Shown here in pieces: positions 22,872-31,764 of a stretch of DNA of 64,000 nucleotides. Positions within the stretch are counted from its first letter, which is position 1. Each line of letters starts with the position of its first letter. The position numbers were made by a program, and so were the translations under genes. Under the pieces are notes generated by a model. It saw nothing but the letters and a program-made list of their open reading frames with translations. It was not told the origin of the DNA and did not search any database. Location: the NCBI GenBank assembly GCA_020632655.1, contig JACKFD010000013.1:1-64000 (forward strand), written 5' to 3'. The stretch is from Spirochaetaceae bacterium (lineage in GTDB: Bacteria > Myxococcota_A > UBA9160 > UBA4427).

Positions 22872-24096
22872 GTGGCCCGAAGATTTCCCCCGGCACGCGA
22901 TCTGCGTAGTCGGCGGGGATGGATGACCTCTCCCCCTACCGACGCCCCCCGTTCTGCCCCCACGCCGACTGCGATTCCCGTTTGCATCCAACCACCTGGC
23001 GCTTCATCAAGAAGGGCTTCTACCTCCGCCGTCGCAGGCCCCACCGGGTCCAGAAGTACCAGTGTTCACGCTGCCGGCGTTACTTCAGCGCCTCCTCCTT
23101 CTCCACCCGATACTGGCTCCGAAGGCCCGAGCTCCTCGAGCCCGTCTTCCATCGACTCGTCGCCTGCTCCGGGTTCCGACAGATCGCCCGCGAGTACGGC
23201 GTCTCCCACTCCACCGTCCGGAGGATGAGCGACCGGCTGGGACGGCATTGTCTTCTCTTCCACGAGCGACGTAGACCGAAGTCGTGTCCGACCGAGCCGC
23301 TCGTCCTCGACGGGTTCCGGAGCTTCGAGCACAGCCAGTACTGGCCGATGGACCTGAACCTCGTGGTGGGCGGCGAGAGCCTCTTCGTCTACGGGTTCAA
23401 CGATGCGGAGCTGCGGCGGAGCGGGACGATGCGGCCGGCTCAGGCTGCGAAGCGGGAGCTCCTCGAGAAGCGCTATGGCCGGCCGGATCCCCAGGCGACG
23501 CGGAAGCGGGTGGAGGAGCTGTTGCGGCGGGTCGTGCCGCCGGGTGGGGCCGTGGTGCTTCGGAGCGACGAGCACCAGGCGTATCCGCGAGCGATCCGGA
23601 GGCTCCGGGACCGGACTTTCATCCACGAGCAGACGAGCTCGAAGGTGGCGCGGACGACGAAGAACCCACTCTTCGCGGTGAACCTGTCGGATCTGCTGAT
23701 CCGGCACTCGAGTGCGAACCACAAGCGGGAGACGATTGCGTTCTCGAAGCGGCGGCAGTCGGCGTTGTATCGGCTGGCGATCTGGAGCGTGTGGCGGAAC
23801 TACGTGAAGGATCGGTCGGTGAACCGGCCAAGGGGGACGCCGGCGAAGGCCGTGGGCATCACCGAGCGGTCGCTCTCGGTTCGGGAGGTGTTGGCGCGGC
23901 GGTGTTTTCCGTGGCGGGTGCAGGGAGTTCGTGGGTGGCTCGCGGCGTGCTACTTCGGGCGGATCGGGACGAGGGCGATCGAGCGATGTGGGGCGCACGA
24001 GGCGAGGTATGCGGTGTAGGTGGGATCGGCGAGGTGGATTCCCGGGCGACAGACCGCGATCGGATTGCGAATCATGAGGTGAAATCTTCGGTCCAC
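22872..24096 (+). mobile_element. Insertion-sequence-like element with imperfect 19-bp terminal inverted repeats
   Basis: The left end GTGGCCCGAAGATTTCCCC (22872-22890) is matched by the reverse complement of the right end, GTGGACCGAAGATTTCACC (24078-24096), with 17 of 19 positions identical. Between them lies one transposase-like gene and little else, giving a compact 1.2-kb element. No target-site duplication was found: left flank TATGAGAC, right flank ATGTCAGA. The insertion may be old, or the true boundary may differ by a few bases. The right end is 3 bp from the stop of the neighbouring GST-like gene. Confidence 0.65.
22919..24019 (+). CDS. IS1-like DDE transposase with zinc-ribbon N-terminus
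   Basis: Encodes 366 residues. The N-terminal zinc ribbon (FCPHADCDSR, then YQCSRCRRYFS) is typical of IS1/IS1595-type InsA-like domains. A helix-turn-helix follows (FRQIAREYGVSHSTVRRMSD). Candidate DDE acids are the Asp in EPLVLDGFRSFE, the Asp in VLRSDEHQAYPRA, and a late Glu in NHKRETIAFSKRRQSA. The family is not one of the commonest IS groups. The reading frame is intact, so the element could still be active. Confidence 0.7.
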   Translation: MDDLSPYRRPPFCPHADCDSRLHPTTWRFIKKGFYLRRRRPHRVQKYQCSRCRRYFSASSFSTRYWLRRPELLEPVFHRLVACSGFRQIAREYGVSHSTVRRMSDRLGRHCLLFHERRRPKSCPTEPLVLDGFRSFEHSQYWPMDLNLVVGGESLFVYGFNDAELRRSGTMRPAQAAKRELLEKRYGRPDPQATRKRVEELLRRVVPPGGAVVLRSDEHQAYPRAIRRLRDRTFIHEQTSSKVARTTKNPLFAVNLSDLLIRHSSANHKRETIAFSKRRQSALYRLAIWSVWRNYVKDRSVNRPRGTPAKAVGITERSLSVREVLARRCFPWRVQGVRGWLAACYFGRIGTRAIERCGAHEARYAV

Positions 24097-24099
24097 ATG

Positions 24100-24879
24100 T
24101 CAGAGGTCGATGGGCAGCTGGAGATGGCGTTCGTAGATGCGGTCGCGATGCTCGAGCAGGCCCGGATCGAGCGCCTTGGCGAGCGTCGGCGACAGGCCAC
24201 CGTAGGCCGCCCGCAGCATGTCTGGCATCGGGCAGAGCTCGTGGGGCAGCGGCCGGAGCATCGCCGCGAAGGTCGACCAATAGATGTCGACCGCCGAGAG
24301 CGCGTCACCGACGAGGTAGTCGCGGCCGGCGGCGCGCTGGCTCGCGAGCTGCTCCGAGAAGAGGGCGAAGATCTCGAGCAGGCGCCGCTCGGCGCGCTGC
24401 CAGTCCTCTCGGCTCCAACCGTACCGGTTCGCGAGCACGCGCCCGGGCTCGAGGGCCGGATTCGAGTCCGCGCCGGGCTGCGTCAGCATCGGCGCCAGCA
24501 GCTGCAGCCGCCGGTTCCAGCCGAGCCCGTCCTGGCTGCAGATCTCGTGCGCGAGGCCGAACATGAGGGCCCGATCCCGTGGACGCGAGGGGATCAGCGA
24601 CGGCTCCGGCACGAGCCGCTCGGCCAGCATCAGGATCTCGTGCCAGCCCGTCCGCGCCGGCTCGTCGTCGAGCACGGCCTGGGGCGCGTTCGCATGGCCC
24701 GTCCACGCGATCAGGTTCGGGTCGATCTCGCCACCGGTCTGGCGGACCGGCGTGTACCGGATGCCCTTCACGTGAAAGATCGACTTGGCCGCCTCGCCCC
24801 AGGGCCCGGGCACGCCGGTCGTGAGCACGAGTCGCAGGCCGGGCAGGGTCTTCGCCTCGGAGGGCTCGATGTACTTCAT
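24100..24879 (-). CDS. Glutathione S-transferase-like protein
   Basis: Encodes 259 residues. The N-terminal half has a thioredoxin-like arrangement (GLRLVLTTGVPGPWGEAAKS, then GIRYTPVRQ, then AWTGHANAPQAVLDDEPA). The C-terminal half is helical with a GST-C-type segment (GRDYLVGDALSAVDIYWSTF). The usual SNAIL/TRAIL glutathione motif is not obvious, so enzymatic activity is uncertain. The 3' end lies against the right terminal repeat of the upstream IS-like element. Confidence 0.7.
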   Translation of the reverse strand: MKYIEPSEAKTLPGLRLVLTTGVPGPWGEAAKSIFHVKGIRYTPVRQTGGEIDPNLIAWTGHANAPQAVLDDEPARTGWHEILMLAERLVPEPSLIPSRPRDRALMFGLAHEICSQDGLGWNRRLQLLAPMLTQPGADSNPALEPGRVLANRYGWSREDWQRAERRLLEIFALFSEQLASQRAAGRDYLVGDALSAVDIYWSTFAAMLRPLPHELCPMPDMLRAAYGGLSPTLAKALDPGLLEHRDRIYERHLQLPIDL

Positions 24880-24913
24880 CCGTTCTCTTCTCCTCGCATC
24901 GGCCCGTCGGAGG

Positions 24914-25186
24914 TCAGTGCAGCGGTCCGCGCAGATTCGCGCTCGCGAGCCCGTCGTCCGCGAGCAGGTCGCTCGGGTCGCACCCGAGGCCGTCCGCGAG
25001 CAGCAGCAGGTCGTCGTAGGGGATCCGCTCGGCGCGCTCTTCGATCGCCTGGATGCGGTTCGGGGTGAGCGTGCGACGGAGTCCGCTCGCCGCGAAGCAG
25101 GCCTCCTCGATCGCGCGCACGAGATCGCGCGGTGACCAGCCATGGTCGTGGCGTCGACGTCGCACGGCGAGTCCGTCGGGTCGCAC
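24914..25186 (-). CDS. Small XRE-like helix-turn-helix protein
   Basis: Encodes about 90 residues from GTG 25186. The core (RTLTPNRIQAIEERAERIPY, then DDLLLLADGLGCDPSDLLAD) resembles the second half of a Cro/CI-type helix-turn-helix followed by the usual L-x-x-[LI]-A-x-x-L-G-[CV]-x-x-x-x-L-L segment. The start is uncertain. Probably a cytosolic DNA-binding regulator; its position 34 bp upstream of the GST-like gene suggests co-transcription. Confidence 0.5.
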   Translation of the reverse strand: MRPDGLAVRRRRHDHGWSPRDLVRAIEEACFAASGLRRTLTPNRIQAIEERAERIPYDDLLLLADGLGCDPSDLLADDGLASANLRGPLH

Positions 25187-25297
25187 CAGACGATCGCGGT
25201 CGGGGTCGCGCGTGGGAACCGGACGTGCGCCCGGACGCGGACGGGGGGGCGGGGGCAATCGGTACTCCTTCGAGGAGCGCGAGTGTAGACTACCCGG

Positions 25298-25714
25298 ATG
25301 TCGATGCGGGCCGGACTCGAGATCCTGGAGCGTGCGGCCGAGGCGCGCGGGCGCATCCTCCGGGCCGAGGCGGATCGCGAGGGCGCGCGGGTCGGCGTGC
25401 TGGTGCTGACCTTCGACGTCGGTCGGGTCCTGATGCGACCCGCGGACGACGGCATCGAGGTCGTCCACGTCGAGTCGCGCGAGGCGCTCCCGGACGGCCT
25501 CGCGTCCCTCGAAGAGGAAGAGCCGTGGTGGCGCGTGATCGGCCAACCGATCACGGCCGCCTGGCCCGGCGGCGTCGAAGAGGGCGTCGGCGCGAGCGGC
25601 CTCGGGCGCTTGATGGTGTTGAAGCTCCGCTTCAGGGAGGAGCAGGAGAATCCGCGGGTCGTGTTGCTCGAGGCGACGGGCTCGGCGATCCGCGTGGGGC
25701 TCGAGGCGAGCTGA
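25298..25714 (+). CDS. Conserved-looking hypothetical protein
   Basis: Encodes 138 residues. An N-terminal helix (AGLEILERAAEARGRILRAE) is followed by alternating strands (VGVLVLTFDVGRVLM, VVLLEATGSAIRVGLEA). EEEEPWWRVIGQPITAAWPG is a notable segment. No signal peptide or known family. It faces away from the XRE-like gene across 111 bp and precedes msrB by 71 bp. Confidence 0.5.
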   Translation: MSMRAGLEILERAAEARGRILRAEADREGARVGVLVLTFDVGRVLMRPADDGIEVVHVESREALPDGLASLEEEEPWWRVIGQPITAAWPGGVEEGVGASGLGRLMVLKLRFREEQENPRVVLLEATGSAIRVGLEAS

Positions 25715-25785
25715 GGCGGGATGCGTGTCGCGCGCGGCGGGCTCGGGCGAGCGACGCGCGTCGAGGAAGTCGGAGGAGTCGGATC

Positions 25786-26223
25786 ATGGCGGACGGGAAG
25801 GGCGATCGGAGCGGGGCCGCGGACGGCGGCAAGGTCGAGCGGAGCGACGCGGAGTGGCGCGGCGAGCTCAGCACGGAGTCCTATCAGGTGGCCCGCTGTG
25901 GCGGGACCGAGCGGGCCTTCACGGGGCGCTACTGGAACGAGAAGGCGGCAGGCACCTATCACTGCGTCTGCTGTGACGCGCCGCTCTTCCGGTCGGAGGC
26001 GAAATACGACTCGGGCACGGGCTGGCCGAGCTTCTTCCAGCCGATCGACGAGTCGGCGGTCGCGGAGAAGGTCGACCGCGCTCACGGAATGATCCGGACG
26101 GAGTCGCTCTGCGCGCGCTGTGACGCGCATCTGGGACACGTGTTTCCGGACGGTCCCGCGCCGACGGGGCTGCGCTACTGCATGAACTCGGCGTCGCTCC
26201 GGCTCGAGAAGGACGACGATTAG
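25786..26223 (+). CDS. msrB: Peptide-methionine (R)-S-oxide reductase
   Basis: Encodes 145 residues. Two zinc-binding CxxC pairs are present (CVCCDAPLF and CARCDAHLGHVF). The catalytic region is complete: YDSGTGWPSFFQPI and GLRYCMNSASLRL, in which the Cys is the resolving nucleophile position (not selenocysteine here). It reduces methionine-R-sulfoxide in damaged proteins. Stop-to-start spacing to the HAD gene is 10 bp, indicating one operon. Confidence 0.95.
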   Translation: MADGKGDRSGAADGGKVERSDAEWRGELSTESYQVARCGGTERAFTGRYWNEKAAGTYHCVCCDAPLFRSEAKYDSGTGWPSFFQPIDESAVAEKVDRAHGMIRTESLCARCDAHLGHVFPDGPAPTGLRYCMNSASLRLEKDDD

Positions 26224-26233
26224 GAGGACGGGC

Positions 26234-26938
26234 GTGGCGTCGACGAGCGGGGCTGCACTCGACGCGTTCGATGCGATCCTCTTCGACAACGACGGGGTCC
26301 TCGTCGACACGGAGCCCCTCTTCCTGCAGGCGACCCGGGAGCTGCTTGCGACGGTCGGTGTCGCGCTCGAGGCGCGCGACTATCACGACATCTCGATGCG
26401 ACACGGGCGCAGCGTCTTCGATCTCGCGTCGGCTCGGGGTGTCTCCGACGAGGCGATCCGGACGCTGCGTCGGCGCCGGGACGACCGCTATGCCGAGCTG
26501 ATCGACGAAGGCGTGCGGGTCTTCGAGGGCGTGGTCGAGACCCTGACGGGGCTGCATGGCGTGCGTCCCCTCGCGATCGTCACGAGCTCGGGTCGCGAGC
26601 ACTTCGAGCGCATCCACCGCCAGACGGGCCTCACCCGCTTCTTCGAGCACATCCTGACCGACGGCGACTACGCGCGTCAGAAGCCCCATCCCGAGCCCTA
26701 CCTCGCCGCGGCGCGTCGCCTCGACGTCGACCCGGCGCGTTGTCTGGTCGTCGAAGACACCGAGCGCGGCCTCCGTTCGGCGCGCGCCGCCGGGATGACC
26801 TGCGTCGTGATCCCCAACGCACTGACGGCCTCCGGGGACTTCGAGGCGGCGCAGGCCCGGCTGCGGTCGATGACCGAGCTGATCGGGTGGATCGGGCTCG
26901 GCGGATCGGGGCCCGGGTCCCGGGCGTACGGGGCTTGA
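26234..26938 (+). CDS. HAD-superfamily hydrolase (beta-phosphoglucomutase/phosphoglycolate type)
   Basis: Encodes 234 residues from GTG 26234 behind TAGGAGG. HAD motif I is FDNDGVLVDTEP, with N in place of the usual phenylalanine/cysteine between the two Asp residues. Motif II is AIVTSSGRE, motif III the Lys in ARQKPHPEPYL, and motif IV VVEDTERGLRSARAAGM. The four-helix cap is of the C1 type. Substrate unknown; probably a sugar phosphate or phosphoglycolate. It follows msrB closely. Confidence 0.85.
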   Translation: MASTSGAALDAFDAILFDNDGVLVDTEPLFLQATRELLATVGVALEARDYHDISMRHGRSVFDLASARGVSDEAIRTLRRRRDDRYAELIDEGVRVFEGVVETLTGLHGVRPLAIVTSSGREHFERIHRQTGLTRFFEHILTDGDYARQKPHPEPYLAAARRLDVDPARCLVVEDTERGLRSARAAGMTCVVIPNALTASGDFEAAQARLRSMTELIGWIGLGGSGPGSRAYGA

Positions 26939-27008
26939 CTGCGCGACGATCGGAACGACGGAATCGGGTCGCTGGCCAGGACTCCGTGTGCGAGGGAGCG
27001 GCTCCGGA

Positions 27009-27944
27009 ATGAATCCCTACGAGGTATTGGGCGTTGCGCGGGACGCTGCGCCCGACGAGATCAAGAAGGTCTACCGCCGACTCGCGCGCGAGACCCATCC
27101 CGACCTGAATCCCGGCGACGCCGTCGCCGAGACGCGCTTCAAGCAGGTCTCGACGGCCTACGACATCCTGTCGGACGAGAAGAAGCGGCGCGCCTACGAC
27201 GAGTTCGGCGAGATCTCGCTCGAGGCGGGCTTCGACGCCGACAAGGCCCGCGCTGCCCGTGACCAGTTCGAGGCGCGCTTCGGCTCCCCGGACGACGACG
27301 CCTTCGGCGAGGGCTTCGCCTTCGGTGGGATCGACGACTTGCTGCGTGGCTTCGGGGCGGGGCGAGGGGGACGGGGAGGACCGCGCTTCGCGATGCGGGG
27401 CAGCGACGTCGAGGCGTCCATGTCGCTCGGCTTCGTGGAAGCGGTGCGCGGCGGCGAGAAGCGCCTGCACATCGCGAGGCCCCGCGCCGATGGTGGCGTG
27501 ATCGAAGAGGACGTGACCGTCCGCATTCCACCCGGCGTGACCGACGGCGGTCGCTTGCGGATTCCCGGCAAGGGCGGCGAAGGGCATGGTGGGGCGCCGG
27601 CTGGTGATCTCTGGATCCGCGTGCGGGTCGAGCCGCATCCCGTCTTTCGTGTCAGCGGGCGGGACCTCGAGTTCGACCTGCCGATCCGTGTCGCCGAGGC
27701 GATCGCGGGAGCGCGGGTCGAGGTGCCGACCCTCGACGGGCGGGCGACGCTCACGATTCCGCCCGGGACGAGCAGCCACGCGCGGTTGCGACTGCGTGGG
27801 CAGGGCGTGCCGGCCGCGGGCGGGCAGCCCGCCGGCGATCTCTACGCGCGAATCAAGATCGTGGTCCCGAAGCAGATCGACGACGAGACGCGCGCCGCGA
27901 TCGAGCGGATCGAGCAGGACGATCCGCGGAAGGGGCTCTTCTGA
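27009..27944 (+). CDS. cbpA: CbpA-type DnaJ co-chaperone
   Basis: Encodes 311 residues. The J domain (MNPYEVLGVARDAAPDEIKK, then RETHPDLNPGD with the HPD motif) is followed by a Gly/Phe-rich linker (GRGGRGGPRF). Two DnaJ C-terminal substrate-binding domains follow, including LRLRGQGVP and GDLYARIKIVVP. There is no Cys-rich zinc domain, separating it from DnaJ proper. It stimulates DnaK. The stop overlaps the CbpM-like start (TGATG), the arrangement seen for cbpA-cbpM. Confidence 0.93.
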   Translation: MNPYEVLGVARDAAPDEIKKVYRRLARETHPDLNPGDAVAETRFKQVSTAYDILSDEKKRRAYDEFGEISLEAGFDADKARAARDQFEARFGSPDDDAFGEGFAFGGIDDLLRGFGAGRGGRGGPRFAMRGSDVEASMSLGFVEAVRGGEKRLHIARPRADGGVIEEDVTVRIPPGVTDGGRLRIPGKGGEGHGGAPAGDLWIRVRVEPHPVFRVSGRDLEFDLPIRVAEAIAGARVEVPTLDGRATLTIPPGTSSHARLRLRGQGVPAAGGQPAGDLYARIKIVVPKQIDDETRAAIERIEQDDPRKGLF

Positions 27945-28234
27945 TGACCCGCACGCGCCGCATCGCGATCCGCGAGGTCCTCGTGCACATCGGCGGCGAC
28001 GATCGGATGCTCGCCTCGCTGCGCGAAGAAGGCCTCTTCGAGGCCGACGAGCTCGATCCGCGCGAGGCCGACGAGCTGCGGGTCGCCGCACTCATGATGG
28101 CCGAGCTCGGCGTGAACCCGGCCGGCGTCCAGGTCGCCCTCCACCTCCGCCGCCGCCTGCTCGCGATCGACGCCCGCCTCGGCGTACTCGGCCGCGAGCT
28201 CGGCACCCGCGACCCGAACGACGGCAAGCGCTGA
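27944..28234 (+). CDS. cbpM: CbpM-like chaperone modulator (MerR-like)
   Basis: Encodes 96 residues. It opens with basic residues and VLVHIGGDDRMLASLREEGL, then FEADELDPREADELRVAALM, then GVNPAGVQVALHLRRRLLAI. This is the MerR-like arrangement of CbpM proteins (helix-turn-helix remnant plus a coiled helix), which bind the CbpA J domain and inhibit it. The identification leans on the 1-bp overlap with cbpA. Confidence 0.75.
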   Translation: MTRTRRIAIREVLVHIGGDDRMLASLREEGLFEADELDPREADELRVAALMMAELGVNPAGVQVALHLRRRLLAIDARLGVLGRELGTRDPNDGKR

Positions 28235-28551
28235 TTCGACTGAGCGAGCTGTTCGTACACGGCTCGGCCGGGAGAATGGACGACCGCCTGGCACAGCCGA
28301 CGAGTCAGCCGAAATGATCGTCCGCGCACGGCCTCCATTTCGGAATCATCCGTCGGAGCCTGTCCGTCCGCGAAGCGCATCCATCCCGAGCGGCACGGGC
28401 GGCGGCCGTCCCGGCGACATGAGGCTCGAGCCGCGCCGAGCGTTGCAATCGAGGCAACCAGCGGTCCCGCCCGCGCGGCGAAGGAAGCTGGAGCCGGGAG
28501 GGCCGACGGCCGGGACGCCTGGCACGGAATCCAACGGCAGACGGCCGCGCT
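28235..28551. other. Intergenic region with one weak hairpin
   Basis: About 317 bp between the convergent cbpM and flippase/sulfatase-fold genes. The only structure noticed is CCGAAATG (28309-28316) pairing with CATTTCGG (28336-28343) across a 19-nt loop, flanked by ATCGT/AATCAT sequence. It could contribute to termination. No gene or promoter was recognised in the remainder. Confidence 0.3.
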
Positions 28552-31500
28552 CTACCGCTTCAGATGCGAGCAGTCCTCGACGTACCCGATCATGCGCAGC
28601 CGCTCGCAGTCCTCGTAGGTCATCTCGACGTCCTCGCTCTCGACCGCCTTGCCCTCGGCGGCGAGCCGCTGGAGGCGGGCCATCTCCTCGAGACGGGCCT
28701 CCGACTCGGGGTCGGAGAAGGGGTCGAGCTCGCCCGGATCGCCCGAGACGTCGAAGTACTCGCGTTCGGGCAGGCCGCGCGGGTTGCCGGCGTTGGCCAC
28801 GATCAGCTTCTCGTTCTCGGTTCGCAGCGCCCAGAGCACGTTGCCCTCATGGTCCTCCTCGGAGAAGACCTGGCGATCCTTCTCGAGGCGCGTCGAGAAG
28901 GGCGCGCGCAGATCGATGCCCTGCATCGTCTCGGGCACTTCGATTCCGGTCGCACCGAGCAGCGTCGGCCCGACGTCGATCGAGCGCGCGATGCCCGAGT
29001 CGGCGCCGCGGGCCGGTGCCTCGCCGTCCTTCGCCCACTTGATCACGAGCGGTACGTGGATCTGCTCGTCGTAGAGGGTCAGGCCGTGCCAGAAGCCGCC
29101 GTGGTCGTCGAACTCCTCGCCGTGGTCGGCCGTCAGTACGATGATCGTGTCGTCGTAGAGCCCGAGCGCCTCGAGCTTCGCGAGCAGCTTCCCGAAGTTG
29201 CCGTCGAGGTACTCGATCTCGCCGCGATAGAGCGCGTGGAGCCGCTCGGCCATCTCCGGCTCGGGATCGGGCATCGAGACCCTGGCTACCCCGACGCCGT
29301 TGTAGGGGTGCTCGAAATAGGGATCGTGTGGATCCATGTAGTGGAGGAAGAGGAAGAAGCGCTCGTCCTTACGATCGTCGAGCCAGTCGAAGGCGACCTC
29401 GTTCACGACCTCGGAGTCCTGATAGAAGTCGTTGAACCAGGTCTTGTCGCCGCCGAGGACGCCGAGGGCGACCTGGCGGACGAGCTGGTAGATGATGAGC
29501 TTCGAGCTCGACTCGGCGGCGCCGGCGATGTAGTCGGGGCCGAGGTAGTAGTAGTCGTCGTAGCCCTGGTCGAAGCCGAAGCTCTCGGCGAGGTTGACGT
29601 TCGAGACGATGCCGCCCGTCGTATAGCCCGCGTCCTGCATGGCCTCGGAGATCAGGACGAGGTCCTGCGAGAGCGACGAAGGCTTCGACATCGCGACGTG
29701 CGTCGAGGGCAGCGTCGAAGTGAGCAGCGACGCGGTCGCCGGCTTCGTCCACGACGCGTGGGAGAATGCCTTGTAGACGGTCCCCCCGTCTTCCGCGAGC
29801 CGGCAGAGGTTCGGCGTCGCGAGGTCCGAGCCGTAGCAGGAGAGGTGATCCGCGCGCAGCGTGTCGACCATGACGAGGATCACGTTCGGCTTCGACGCGA
29901 GATCCGCGCTCATCGCCCCCTTCCCGACCCGCGCCGGCGCCTCGGGCGCGAACACGACCGAGAGCAGCCCGCCCAGACCGAATACGCCCACCACGAGCAG
30001 CGCGAGCGGTGCGAGCGGCGTCGTCAGCTTCGTCGCGATCGGCTCGAGCAGCTTGCGCAAAGGCCCGAGGATCACGAGCAGCACGATCGTCGCGGCGACG
30101 AGCACGCCCAGGATCACGGGCAGGGGCGGCATCTGCTCGAGGTAGACGTCGCGCCGCAGTCGGAAGAGCACGACGAAGAGGCCGAAGGGCACGAGACAGG
30201 CGCCGAGACCCAGCCGCGGCACCCAATGTCCGATCTCGTGTCGATCCATCGGCAGCACCGCGAGGAAGAGCCCGCCCAGGATCGAGAGCGAGCCCAGGAT
30301 CGCGGCCCACATGAGCGGTCCATACCAGAAGACCTGGCTCTCCGTGCCGAGTCCACCGTGCCGGATCACGAAGGCCTCGCCGAGACCGAGCAGGAGACCC
30401 GCCAGGATGCCCGCGAAGCAGCCCGCCGAGGCCGAGCGCCAGAGCCGCTCGCCGAGCGGGACCGCGTCCTCGTGACCCGCGTGGGTGTCGACGTCCTGCT
30501 CGAGGGAGGCCGCCGCCCGCGCCGCCTGCTCGTAGTCGACCTGCACGCCGTCGACCCGCGCGAAGGCCGGTTTGTAGTCGCTGCCGCGACCCCACCAGAA
30601 GAGGAAGCCGAGCATGGTCGGCGCCTCGGCCGCCCAGAACCCGAGCGCCGCCGAGACGATCGCCGCCGCCGGGCCGATCAGGTGGCCGAGCAGCAGGAAT
30701 TGCGCTGCCTCGCGGATGCCCTCGCCGGCGATCGTGAAGGGGCTGATCACGGTCGCGAAGATCTGGATCGCGGAGCCGAAGGTGATCATCCAGAAGTCCG
30801 CGCCCGGAGCCCCGATCGCGAGCGCCGTGTAGTAGTACATGACGGCGGTCGTGAAGTGGACGAGGAACGAGAGGAAGAGGATCTGGAGGACGATGCCCGG
30901 ATGACCGCGATAGGCGGCGGCGGAGTTCGAGATGCGCGTGACGAGTCCCGTGATGCGCTGCTTCGCCGGGATCGGGACGTTCACGAGGATCCACTGCACG
31001 AGGCCCGGGAAGAGCAGCACGGCGACGAGGCCGCCGATCACGCCCAGCGCGAGCGGGATCGAGAGCATGGCGAAGAGGGTCGCGTTCTCGCCGAAGATGC
31101 CGATGCCGAAGGGCAGGGCGACGAGGAAGGTCATGAAGACGCCGGAGAAGCCGCAGACCTTCTCGACGAACTTCGCCGCCGTGACCTCGACGGTCTTGCC
31201 CGTGAAGCGCGCGGCGTCGAAGAGCGTGTAGCCGTCGAGGCCGGCGGTCGAGGGCAGGAAGGTGCCGATCGCGCGGCCGATCAGGAACGACCCGAAGATG
31301 TGCCAGAAGGGGAGCTCGATGCCCTGACCGCGGAGCATCAGCTTCCATCGGTACATGGACGAGAGCATGCCGATCGCCTTGATGCCCGTCGCCATGCCGA
31401 CGCAGAGCCAGAAGGTGCCGGCGTCGATCCGCGCGAGCTGGTCGCGGATCAGCTGCAGCGCGATCACCTTCTCGCCGCTCTCGACCTCGATCGGATGCGT

Positions 31501-31638
31501 CAGCAGGGCCCAGAAGCAGAGCACCGTGAACCAGGCCTTCAGCACGGTGAAGAGCCGGTCGCGGGTGGGTCCCTTGGGCATGCGGAGCCCGACGATCGCC
31601 AGGATCGCGATCACGAGGGCTTGGATCAGGGTCGTCAT
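28552..31638 (-). CDS. Fusion of a flippase-like (LPG synthase TM/UPF0104) membrane domain and a sulfatase-fold domain
   Basis: Encodes 1028 residues. Residues 1-370 are polytopic and match the lysylphosphatidylglycerol-synthase TM/UPF0104 pattern (GRAIGTFLPSTAGLDGYTLF; FTIAGEGIREAAQFLLL). Residues 400-590 are further hydrophobic helices. Residues about 610-1000 are an alkaline-phosphatase-superfamily sulfatase domain (NVILVMVDTLRADHLSCYGS; FFLFLHYMDPHDPYF; IIVLTADHGEEFDDHGGFWH). The catalytic position reads SHASWTKPATASLLTST: no Cys-x-Pro-Ser-Arg formylglycine site, but Ser/Thr instead. A phospho- or phosphoethanolamine-transferase role is therefore as likely as sulfatase. Probably envelope lipid or polymer modification at the inner membrane. 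Confidence 0.78.
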   Translation of the reverse strand: MTTLIQALVIAILAIVGLRMPKGPTRDRLFTVLKAWFTVLCFWALLTHPIEVESGEKVIALQLIRDQLARIDAGTFWLCVGMATGIKAIGMLSSMYRWKLMLRGQGIELPFWHIFGSFLIGRAIGTFLPSTAGLDGYTLFDAARFTGKTVEVTAAKFVEKVCGFSGVFMTFLVALPFGIGIFGENATLFAMLSIPLALGVIGGLVAVLLFPGLVQWILVNVPIPAKQRITGLVTRISNSAAAYRGHPGIVLQILFLSFLVHFTTAVMYYYTALAIGAPGADFWMITFGSAIQIFATVISPFTIAGEGIREAAQFLLLGHLIGPAAAIVSAALGFWAAEAPTMLGFLFWWGRGSDYKPAFARVDGVQVDYEQAARAAASLEQDVDTHAGHEDAVPLGERLWRSASAGCFAGILAGLLLGLGEAFVIRHGGLGTESQVFWYGPLMWAAILGSLSILGGLFLAVLPMDRHEIGHWVPRLGLGACLVPFGLFVVLFRLRRDVYLEQMPPLPVILGVLVAATIVLLVILGPLRKLLEPIATKLTTPLAPLALLVVGVFGLGGLLSVVFAPEAPARVGKGAMSADLASKPNVILVMVDTLRADHLSCYGSDLATPNLCRLAEDGGTVYKAFSHASWTKPATASLLTSTLPSTHVAMSKPSSLSQDLVLISEAMQDAGYTTGGIVSNVNLAESFGFDQGYDDYYYLGPDYIAGAAESSSKLIIYQLVRQVALGVLGGDKTWFNDFYQDSEVVNEVAFDWLDDRKDERFFLFLHYMDPHDPYFEHPYNGVGVARVSMPDPEPEMAERLHALYRGEIEYLDGNFGKLLAKLEALGLYDDTIIVLTADHGEEFDDHGGFWHGLTLYDEQIHVPLVIKWAKDGEAPARGADSGIARSIDVGPTLLGATGIEVPETMQGIDLRAPFSTRLEKDRQVFSEEDHEGNVLWALRTENEKLIVANAGNPRGLPEREYFDVSGDPGELDPFSDPESEARLEEMARLQRLAAEGKAVESEDVEMTYEDCERLRMIGYVEDCSHLKR

Positions 31639-31764
31639 CGGGCGCGAACTCCTCCGGATCGGGGACGGGCCGCAATGGGCTCCCGCGTTCAGGGAGTGGG
31701 TGGTTCGAAGGCGCGGGAAGGTAGCGGTCGAACGGCGCTCGGGACTGAGGCGCCGTCGATCCGC

